From Hydractinia symbiolongicarpus (taxonomy: Eukaryota > Cnidaria > Hydrozoa > Anthoathecata > Hydractiniidae), in contig NC_079879.1 in NCBI RefSeq assembly GCF_029227915.1, forward strand, positions 26,666,501-26,726,500: a DNA stretch of 60,000 nt, read 5' to 3'. Both the position numbers and the translations under genes were made by a program. Numbering within the stretch: position 1 is the stretch's first letter; each line of letters begins with the position of its first letter. Below are positions 34,201 to 46,200 of this stretch, piece by piece. The notes under the pieces were generated by a model. It was given only the letters and a program-made list of their open reading frames with translations, made no database searches and had not been told where the DNA came from.

Positions 34201-37200
34201 TATAGAATCAGTGTTTGATGACTATTGTTTCTTTTTTAAAACAAAAGTTAATATTAATCATTTCTTACTATATCTCTAATTATGCATTTTTCGTTGGGTG
34301 ATGATTTACTTTTACTTCTTTGCGTTTTTATTTTCTGAGACTGTTTTTTTTTTTTATTTTTATTTTAGAATAACTTCACAAAAATAACCCTCGTATTTGG
34401 CTGATTTTACTTATTATATGCATGCCACCAGTAATGTTTACGCTTACTTTTATATGCGCAAGATGTTAAAAAATTTTGTCTACACAACTGGATTTGAAAA
34501 CAATGCATCAACCTGCAAATCGGCAACGGATGGTTTCAATAGAAGCTATTGAGATGTATCTCCTTCTTTCTCTAAACCTCCTTGGAATAACTAATTAAAT
34601 GCATTTACCTAAAAGTCTTGAATGGCTGTCGAAAAATAAATTTGCGTCATATGTATATATTTATCTTTATTAAGACAAAAATAAAACAGATATTGCATTG
34701 TCAATTAAAAGAAAAACTTCCTGGCATTTCAAAGAGAATGTATGAAAGAGGAAAAAATAATACAAATAACACAACATTATTACTTGTACTGTTCACACAA
34801 TTTTTTCCAGTAGAATTGATGACCATATTATTTGGACAGCCACAAGTAAAATATGGTGCAGACTCAATGATCATGCAGAAATGGCTGCAACCTCCATTGT
34901 TTATTCTGCAAGGATGATCTAAAATGAATGATTTTTATGCCAAAAAATTATTTTAATGTATGTTTTGTAAATAATTTACAATAAATATAAACACACACCT
35001 GTTTGATAAATAGACTGCATGCATTTAAAACCACAACTTGAGTTGCAGCATTTTTGATCTGTTTCACAATCTCCATCTGACATGCAATTCGTTTTATTAC
35101 TTGGGCATGTTTCCGATGAGTTATATCTACATGTTCCAAAATGAACAGCTAAGAGAATAAAGTGCACAATATTATGTACTACATCAAAGGCAGACATCAA
35201 TTAACTTATTGTCAAAAACTGGTTTAACACAAAGACTCAATACTCTCAATCTTTTTGAAAAAGTACCCTCTCCTTTCCTATAAAAAGGGGTGCTTATTCA
35301 AATTTAGATTAATAACTAAATGTAATTCGGATATTAAGCAACAATAAATAAAGTTTTCTTTTATATTAGTTTAATTATATTAGTTGTTTTGTGTACATGT
35401 CTATATCACTAATTCTACATTCAAACAATAATAATTGGCCCTTTTGGAAACCAAAATAACATCCTTAAAAACCCAATTGAATATGCAGCAGTAACATATT
35501 ATCAAAGTAACATAAACACCTGTGTTCACTATACTGTCCGCATAAACCTACCTTGAGTGCATTCTCTGACTTTAAAAAGCATGAAAGGATTCGACTTGTG
35601 ACAACCAAAGACAAATGAATAACCTCTTTGAGCACATGTCTTCCAGTCAGTGCAGAAACATCGAAGTCTACCACTTACTGCATCTGAGCAATTTGCACAT
35701 GAAGAACCATAATTCGTTTCCTTATACCCCACAGGACAAAGAGCAGGTTCTCTGATTTGACTAAGCATGCTTGGTGAACATTTGGAAGTATTATGACAGT
35801 ATGCATTGTTTGATCTGTTATTTATCATCATCACAGAAACTTGATATGTTTTTCGATATTCTAAATACACCCACAATAGCACATAGGTAACTGATTTTTA
35901 AAATGATTTTTGAAATGATTTAACAAGAGAATTAAATACCAAAAAATATATTAACAAGGACTGACAGCTATATTTTGCCTGGAAGGTGAATATTATGTGT
36001 TACGTTTAATTTTTCTCCTCTTTTAGTAAATAGAAAAGGTTAATTCAGGGTTAAAGTTAGCAGGTCGCAAGTCGTAATTTGCAATTCAAAATGCCATCAT
36101 TGTGAAACAATCATTTGTATCACCCATTTCTAGGAAGTTTGTTGCAATAAAATAACTATTAACAAGGGATCAATGGTAAGTGACTTATAGTTGTCCAAGA
36201 CCACTGTAAATAGGTTTTTTTCTACAGTCAGCAAATTTTTTATAATTGACTTTACACTTTTAATTCAAACCCAGTAATTGTTTCGTAGAAATGTTTTATT
36301 TTCTGTGTATATTTTATATTACGAGTAAGTGCACAATGGATGTGTGAAATAATTGTTTACAGCATATAGTCAGGAAATGCACTTAACATTAAGACAGCAC
36401 TTGTTTTAACAAACGAAGAATCAACTACAGCAGTTGCATTTAGAATTTTTACCTATGACAGGTTTGTCGTTGTAAACATGTATTCTTCTTGGATGATCAA
36501 GTCCACCAGTCACATACCTGACGTTACCTCCACTGTGTTTATCAGCAGCAAAAATGGCTCTTCTGTACGTGTCTGTCCAAAATATTTTATCACCGAAAAT
36601 GGCGATCCCATATGGATCAATCACATTTCCAACATTTCTTTGAATGTAAAATACTCCATTTAAAAGTATAGTTTTCTGTATAACAACTTTAAAGTTATTA
36701 AAATTCAAATCTGTTGATGCAATGCTATATTGGTCATTTTCGCACCAATAAACACGATTTTCAATTTTGTCAATGGCAATAGCAGTTATATTCCGTTTTC
36801 GACCTCTCAAGCGAATGTATCCTGATCCATCTGTATTAATACGCATGAGGTACCCAAATTCATCATCTGAATAAAATATGTAGCCCTTCTCTTCATAAAG
36901 AACTATATCAGTTGGATTCTGCAAGCCATTAAAAAATAATGTTTTGTTATATGTGCCATTTAGCGAAGATGCTATCAGAGATCTTCCATCATCGCCAAAA
37001 AAATATAAAGTTTTTGTTATTTTATCAACAGCTACTCCACTGGGTTTTCGCACATTTGAAATAATCTCTGTGAAGTTTGAACCATCTTCATACATGCGAT
37101 ATATCTAAAAATACAAAGGGTTAATACAAGTTAAATAACTTAAGGTGACAGTAACCCTTTTACATTATTGGTCATATATGCTAAGGGTTATTTTCATACA

Positions 37201-40200
37201 ATTTATATATCTATATTACACTCTTGTCACGATTTTTGAGCCAGGATGCCATTTGAAAAAATATTCAGTTTTAACAATTCTTGTTTAACCCTATTCGGTC
37301 CGGGGGGGGGGGGCAGTTTTTTTTAATAACTCCTGATTGCTTTCTTATATGGCTATGATACTTACTGAGTTTCAACATTTATCTATTAGACACCTGCACG
37401 CTAAATGTTTAGGTCCCATTCCTTTCAGAAGCTTTGATATTGGCCATTACTCGAAACTACCCCTAAAATCTCTATGAAATCCTTATAATGGGGAAAATAT
37501 AATAACTCCTGTTAGGATTATCCTTAGAACTTGAAACTTGCAACACAACTTTGTTTCATCAAGAAGAATCATTTTGAATAATTTTGACACGTGACTAAAC
37601 CGATTTCCCAATTTTGTCGGATTTTACCCGAAAATAAAAAAAACCGGATTTTCGGGCAATTTTTGGCAATTTTTTAGCCGATCCATGTAAAAACCGGAAG
37701 ATATGTTAAAAAAAATTTATTTAGCTTTCAGAAACTTCAAACAGAATGTAAAAATTCGCTCTAGAACAAAAGTAATTATATTTTAAGCAGACAGTGGCAT
37801 TTTTAACAATGTTCAAGCTTCTGATGACGTCACAGAAAATGTGCTGACGCAAGCAAAAATTTATTGCCGCCATTTTGTTCCTTTTATGACGTACTATAAG
37901 TGTGCCAAGTTTGATTCAATTTGAGCAATCCTATGAAAAGTTATTGAGGGGGGGCGGAATCCCCCCCCCCCCCCCCGGTCATAGTATGTTCGAAAAACCC
38001 CGGACCGAATAGGGTTAAATTAAAACAGCATGAATTTATCATTAAATCAGCCAAATATGGTTTTAGTGGTACGCGCTTGTAAAATTATACAAAAAAGATT
38101 CACATAATTATTTAAGAGAAACGTTTATAACAAGAAAAACAGCACATTTTACAAGGGTGTTTATAGTACTGCAGTGCACAAACTGGAATTTCCTACAAGA
38201 TTTTTGCTTTTCTTTAAAATTGTAGACATACTTGGAAAATCATACAGCTAGATATGGTGTGTAGAGATTTTTTTTCTCTGTATATTCTACTTTCAACATT
38301 TTGTTACACAGCAGAGGATGAGCAAGAATTTTTCAGAATATAAAAACCTCTTTATTAAAAAACATAAATCAGAAAACAGCCTTAATTTTTATTTTGTTTA
38401 GTTCATTTTGAAACAGAAGCAAAAACAAAATCATGAGGTTATAAAAAGTTGAAGCTTGTAAAATACAATTTTTTTAGTAAAAATTTTAACTGGAAATTTC
38501 TGCTAAATCGAAATTAAGATAATAAGTCAAAATCATTTTCAAAAGCCTATCACTCAAAACCATTACGATAACAGTTATGTTTCAAAAAGAATGCCAACAA
38601 TTAATTGATTTATTATAACAAAATGTTTCCACATCAGGTTTAAAATTTACAATAAATTAAAATCGTGTAACAAAATTAGTCCTTTAACACATTTCATGTC
38701 AGCCATACTATAGAACGTATAAAAGCATAAACTGGAAGGACTGATACAAACTACATATACAAGTTTTTATATCCTTAAGGAACAAATGTCGATCCTTTTT
38801 TTACTCTAAACTTTTGTTTTGGCAAAATATACTTTATTGGTTGATTTTTTGTTGATTAAAAGAAACTTGATTTTTTCCTTCCAACTGACACGGGGCCAGC
38901 TCACAGAGACACATTTTTTTGAGATGTGTCCCAAATTTCAATAAGCAGAGAGTATATCTTGCAAATAGTTATGTGCATAAAACATGATATAGCTAGAATA
39001 TAAATATGGTAAAACTACTTTGTTACCCATTCTATAGACAAAGAAAGGAGAAGACAGAGCCAGCTACATCTCTTGAAACTGAAGAGTATGGGAACTTTTA
39101 TAGTCAAGAAGTTATAAGTAGTTAAAGAGTTGGTAGTCAGTGAGTTAGCAAGTTGCTACTATTGCTGGTAAGCAATTGAAAAGGTTCTTCTCCATCTCTA
39201 GGCCTGTGCATATTTAAAAAAATTATGAACAGATCACATATATATTCTTTTTTTTATTTATCTTGAATACAAAGCGTCATTTTTTCTTGTTTGATAATTC
39301 TTGCATGTGTTTTTATGTCGATGATTATGGTATTATAATGATGTATATAAAGTGGATAACTTTAATTTTTGTATATACCTATATATATAAAAGTGAGATG
39401 TTACTATGTAACGAAAAGTTTCGTTAAGAATAAAATATTTTTATCATCTATGTGTTTTATCTTATTATTTTCTTATGACTTTTGAGAAATGAAAAATTAT
39501 ACATTGTTGAAAGTCTTTTTTAATGACAATTTTATGAACACACAACACTATTTAATGTTACTTTAGATGTAAAAGAAGCAGCTGGCTCTGGGGATAATTC
39601 CACGATTGTGTGCATACTTCATATCTGCATCAAATTTACTAAGTTGCGCATAATATCCATATTCCCGATAAGCACAAACAAGAAACCATACCTTTCAATA
39701 TCAAAAAGGTTTTTCAAAGTGAGAAACAAAACATCCCCAAGGTAATGTCACATGCATCACATGTTAAAAGTAAAGTAAAGTAAAAAATAGCTATGTGGGA
39801 GAGTAAATAAGAATTTTAACTTTGTTTCCGTGAAATTTAGCAACTCTTCAACTCACGCCTCAGCAACCTCAGCAACCACCCAACTCTGCAATTCGAAGGC
39901 TTTATGGCACCGTCTGTAGATTAGCAGTTGTAATTCTCACACTTTGAGCAGGAGAGCAGGGTTTGATTACCCTTGTTAACAATACAATGTTGGTGAGTAA
40001 TTGTTACCATAGCCCAGGGTTTACCCCAGTCATATGACAGAACACACTGTGTGGGTCATTGGATGTTGCAGGAAGTTGTCTGGCAGAGCGTGAACCGTAA
40101 TGGATGAATTCCACCCAGCCGGCACAAAGAGCTATGTCTTTTAGACATCTTCCGCATTTTTAAACGACGTCTTTTTTAGCGCTGATTTGTCTGTCATAAA

Positions 40201-43200
40201 GCACCTTTTTAAGCGTCTAAAAGAGGTCTTTTTAAAGATGCACTTTAAAAGATCTCTTTTAGACATCTTTTAAAAGACATCTTTTAGACGTTTTTAAGAA
40301 ATTCTTTTACGACGCGTCTTTTTAAAGACGTCTTTTAGACCTTTTACAGATGTAGAAGCGACTAAAATGCACCTTTAATGCAACTTATTAAATGCATCTT
40401 TAGAAAGACATCTTTTATTTATCTATAAGACGTCTTCCTTGGTTTTTATTCTTTTTATTGTTTTTTTTATTCAACTTTTAGAAAAAATAGGCATTTTATA
40501 AAATAAATTTAAGACGTTTACGTACATTAACGATAATGATAAATAACGATATCAAAGATGAAAAATATTTTGCGATAAAAATATTTTGAACTTTTTATAT
40601 CAAACTCGTAAATATATTTTACAATTACAGTAAGCAAATATAACCGAAAATAAATAAATAAAATATTATTTATAATAAACACTATACAATTAAATCATTC
40701 ATATTAATACTTACAAATTGTAATTATTAAAATATTCTGTATTACGAATTCTACCTATAAACTTATCCATGCGTAGAGATGTACACTAATTTCTACTTCA
40801 GTTTTTAAATAAAACATGCTATGTAAAGCATAAATTGGAACTCTAATCGAAATCTAAAGCATATTAAGCTTAGGCCATAGGAAAGAATCACCTTAAAAAT
40901 TCTGTGAAAATTGCTAGTAGTTGAAATTCGTCGTAACGCTTGCAAGGCCGAAATAAACAAAATAAATATTCGAAATAATAAAGAAGTCAGTTCAGAAGAA
41001 ACAAAAGAGATATATTAAATGTATTTAAATGACATTCATAAATGAGTAGTCAAAAGGGCTTTCCTTTGTTTTTTGAAAATTTATACGTTTAAGGTACGTA
41101 ATGTCCCTGATCCTCTGACTGGGAGCGTTCACAGCTTGGTCCCAATTATGTGTCGCATTTCTTGCTCATTCTTTGAAACACTCGTTAAGAGAATCTAGAG
41201 AGAAAAAATAGCCTATTTCCAAATAAATAATGAACTTTCATAGAAACGTAGTCAGAAAACACACCATACATAGAAGGGTAACAACGTAATACATCAGCTA
41301 ATACACTTACCTACTATAATTTTATAAATTAATTTGCCTTCCAGTGGAACTTTGTCTTTGTTGCTTTTTAAATTGGCTTGCGCCATGAATGTAGTAGTGA
41401 AGATCCTGACGAAAATTAAAATCTCTCTGATGCTTTCATTAAAATACCGCCAATTTTCATCGAAGAATATCCGCCAGGAGGTGCAGAAAGCAAAATTACG
41501 ACGTAATGAAATAAAAACGTATTATTAAGGGTCGTTAAAATACATTAGTGTTTAAAAATAATTAAAAGTGACGATTACCACTTTCATCAATTTCGTGAAA
41601 AATTGATTTCCGAAAAAAATAAACATGCTAAACTAAGTTTGCAAACACCCCCGTTTTTTTAAATCGAATTTTTCATGTACAAAAACGAACGTCTTTTGAA
41701 AGACGCATTTTAGACCACTTTTAGAAATAGGACAAGACATCTTTTAAAAGACGCGTTTTAGATGTATTATAGCAAGAAGAGAAAGACATCTTTTAAAAGA
41801 CATATTTTAGATGACTTTTAGGTGTCTTTTAAAAGACGTCTTTTGAAGATCTTCTAAAAGACATCTAAAATGCGTATATATACTACAATATTCAAATTTA
41901 GTTACATTCAAAAGACGTATAAAAGATGTCTTTTGAAAGACGTTCTTAAGAAGATGCATTAAAGACATCTTAATAGCTTTTTCTAACAGAAGATTTAAAA
42001 AAGACATCTTAAGACGTCTTAAAGATGTCTTGTACCGGCTGGGCACTGTTTACATTTTCAGTGGATACGCTCTTTCGGCTCTGGCATCTGCATCACAGAA
42101 AAGAAGATGGAGGCGCTAGGTGAAGCAATGTAATTGTCAGTCCATTTCGTCACACGCAGGCATTCTTTAGGACTTTACATAAATTCAAATAAATCTGAAG
42201 GCATTAAATGTAAACTCAATAATAGTTTTAATCCTCAAACAATGTTTCAGTGAGAAAAAAAAACACAGGAAAAGACCTCTCTTCACCAAATCCTATCCTC
42301 TTTTTTTCTGTCACGCTGATGCAAGAGCCAAAGGGCTTACAGCTAAAAAGAAAACAAATAACGTCACACTGAAATTCATCTATTGGTTCTGTGTAGTTCA
42401 TAATGAACATTGAATACTCTCTCATTTGAACCATGACTCCTTTCAGAAATCCCTTGATATTTGTGAGGCAAGCTAGCCATGTAAAATATGTCTATAGCTA
42501 TATCTCTCTAGCTAGCTATCCCTTTTTTACCACATACTACATTACACATTTCAGGCTACGAGAATAAGCATTACCTAGAAGAAACTTAGGTGGTGTGCTA
42601 AGTAAACTAATGTTTATGCGCAAATTAAATTCTGCAGTTCGATTTCGAAAACATCTTACTGAAAAAAGCATATGAGAATTTACACACCACCACGTGCCAC
42701 ATTGTTCAGCCATATTTGTTTACATGTTTACAAGTTCTGAAGGGCGCGCTTCTTTGGCTAAAATTCAACGCCTGTACCAAAATTATTGCACGTCAAAGCT
42801 TCTAAGAGCCAGATGTATAAACAACCCTGTACCAAGGGCTCTTTTCGCTTGTCTGAAAATCCCGGACAAGGTTGGTATAGCAGTTATTAAACCTCTCGGC
42901 TGCGAAATATTGAGAGTTTCTGGTTTGAAAACTGCCAAAAAAAACTTGTAAATATATGTATTAGGTCTTCACAAGTAAATAGTCAACGAATAATATTTAA
43001 TTAACACTTTGCAACATTAAGACAAAATTTCGCGATGCTTTTTAAAAATAGCATGTATTCTTTAGTAGGTGAGCCGAGAAAAAGCTCTTATTTTGAGGTC
43101 TAAGAGGTCTGCAAAGCTGACCAGTAAACATTATCAAGTTCGCTTAACTACTTGAATTCTTCATATTTCTGAGCATAGAATCTGATGCATCCCGTTTGTT

Positions 43201-46200
43201 TTCATATCAAAAATGCAAGAATTCCTGGGTAAGAGGAAAAAGCCATGTAGGAAAAGCTAATAAAATACGATGAAAATTGCTGTTATGGACGTTGCCGTGA
43301 CGGTCTTTTCCATAATATAATCTGATATATTTTTGTTCAATAAAGGTTTTTTCTTTTTTGAAGTTAACCATTTATACAGCATACGAATGGGGTAGTTTAG
43401 CCGTTAGTTTGGAGTATTGACCAAATTAGGGAAGTATCGGGGAAAAAATTGGCATACAATATATCAAGATTATGCAGTTTCGCAAAATGTTGTTATTTAA
43501 AAAGATAATCGAAAACAAAGTTAAAAAGTACTAGTCACAAATTAGGAAATTTGTGACGTAATGCTGGTGAATATTAAATGGAATAACAACATTTGGAGTT
43601 ATGTGTATTAAAGCCCTGCTCTCCTATTTTTCATCAGTCATGTTTATGTTATAGCTTACATACGAACTAAGAAGGTGTCAATTTAGAAATATCGTTACTA
43701 AACTGTTACAACATGCATTAATAACTTTGGCCATACATCAGAAATTAATTTTAGGCATGGGAAAGTTGACCAAGAAGCAAAATAAAATGCTATAAGGGTT
43801 GACAGTAAACTGGTACCCAAACTAAAGGGCTGTACGTATTAAGGATACGGTAACCCCCTGAGACACATACTCAGTATATTTAAAATATCTCCTCTGTTCG
43901 CTATATTAACCCTAGGAAATATATATATTCTGAAAGCCGAATAAATTATCTCTAGAATGATGATAAAATATTTTCATAAAAAAATCCAAAAAGTAGAAAA
44001 TATTATATATTGTAAATATTATATCCAAAAATTCACCGTTCCAGTTCATTTTGTCGAACACTCCCCTCAGTAAAATTTTTGTTCGTCAAAAAAAATATCA
44101 TTGCGAACTCTTATTCAGCTCTAAAAAACTTTGCTTTTTTAACTCAAAACAACACGTGGTTCCAAAAATATAGCATATTTTGTGTTACAATAGCTGTTTT
44201 ATGTCAGATTTATCTATTTTTAAGCATGATAGATCAATAACTTGACATTTCCTCACTTTCTGCGTTAGAAAAAGCAAAGTTTTGTAGCCAAAGATATAAT
44301 TGTCGCAACAAACTTGTTTTCGTCCAATTTCGGCAAGATGGAGGGGAGTGTTCGACAAAAATATATACCGTTACGACTGAAAATATTATTTCGAGAAAAA
44401 GCAAATCAAAGATCTTTGCTTTTACCTGCGAGAATCATGGTTACACCCACTTAAATGCTATGAATAATTAATAACTCATGAATATTTTGTTTAAAACTAA
44501 AGATAAAGTATTTTCGCAGAACTTTGGGTCTAGTTATTGTTAAACAGACAACACGATAACATAACATAACAGAATAAAAACGAAAAAAATAAAGAAATAA
44601 ATTAAAAAGGAATAGATGATAAATAACAATATATTTGTATAGATTATTAAAATGTAAATGTTTCCTATGCTATATGTAGAGATACAATATCTTATTCGTT
44701 CTGCATAACTCTCTTTAATTCATATACAGATTAAATATATTTAAGGAATTTTAAACTTTGAGCACACTATTAAAAACACTAAAAGATAAAGAAGATTTTT
44801 CTTCATTTTATCTCTCATAACAATAAATATTTTTAATTCTTTTTTAAAAAATATCAGGAAATTATGCCGAAGAATCAATATTTAAAAAAATATTTTTTTT
44901 AAAAAAAATGACCCTGAAGGGGGTTACCGTATCCTTAACGTTGAAAACATATACACTGTACCAACATAATAATTTGATGCGAGCATTTTCCCCTGTACTT
45001 TTTTCAAAATTTTATATAAGTCAATTACTTATTTAGAATTCTTAGATAAATAAATTTTTTCATAGTTGCTTAGAGGTACGAAAACAAACATTCAAATTAA
45101 TCGAAATAAGAAGCCTAAATGGGACGCATTCTGATGAGAGATTATTATTAGCAGAGAAAGTATGAGGTTGGTGAAATTAATCAGGGACAAGAAGCCCTGC
45201 GGCTTAAAGGTTTCCGCCATTAGCAATAATTTGAAAAAGTACTGAACTTTGAAGAGGACTGATTAATATGGGGAAACAAAATCATTGAATACTCTAAAAT
45301 TTAAAACTCCATTTTTGATTATTATTGTAACTGTAAATCATAGCTAACTTAACTTACATAAACTTCATTTCTCTATAAGAACAATTTTAAAAGAAAAATA
45401 ATAAACCTGAAAATTGATGAACAATAAAAACAAAATAAGAACAACGGCAAGGCTGAAAATTTATCTATTTTCTCCTTTTCTCTGAAAACAACTTGGAAAA
45501 TATCTTTAAAGGTGGCCACAAATTCTTTTTCACATAATCAGTTACGAAAGGTTATTTTCAGACTACATATTCTTATTTTTTCTTTTATAACACACTTGTC
45601 ATGATTTTATAGCTATAATACATTTTCTTTCACCTAAACTCATTTTAGCCTCGTTCTCAGAAAAAAATCTGTCAAAACAGGATATAGGCTTTAGCCTGGA
45701 TAGGTTTTAGGCGTCCAGCTTAGCTGCGCTTTCTCTATCTATCTCTCTCTCTCCTTAGGCGACTTTAAAGATTGTGTTTTCGCTGGCAGAAATAAAAAAA
45801 AAACAAGAAGAACGATACAAAAGGTTTCAACTTAGATAAGGAGAACATTTCTCCACGATGCATTCCTTCACTGCTTACTTTAACAAGCTTTGTATCTAGA
45901 AAAAGCGCGAAATGCAAAAATTGTATTAACATAAACTCACCTTATTAGTTTGATGATCTGACCAATAGATGAATTTACTCCAAGCATCATAATCAAGTCC
46001 GACTGGATATTGAAGATCTTTTGTTGGAGCGGGAATAGGTTTCGTTGTAAAGCCATCTTGAGAATCGTACTTTATCAAGTGGTTGACAGTTTTTGCGCGA
46101 CTGTCAGCAAAATATATTTCATACATTCTTTCCTCGTCAACACAAGTTGTGGATGAATTTGGTGCTAGCTTCATTCCAGTTGGACATGCACACATGTGAG

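Larger units (their letters stand above)
37105..45940. other. Gene A intron 4: 8.8 kb of nested and degenerate mobile elements
   Basis: It holds a family 1 TTAA element split by a second TTAA element (37140-38560), a SINE copy (39920-40103), a foldback-like element (40114-42043), a third TTAA element with an inner inverted repeat (43839-44938) and a family 1 fragment (45505-45660). 38560-39900 and 42044-43838 show no recognised feature. Confidence 0.75.

Noticed and set aside
40114-42043. An 8-bp target-site duplication at the foldback-like element
   Set aside because: The flanks (GAATTCCA and CACTGTTT) do not match.
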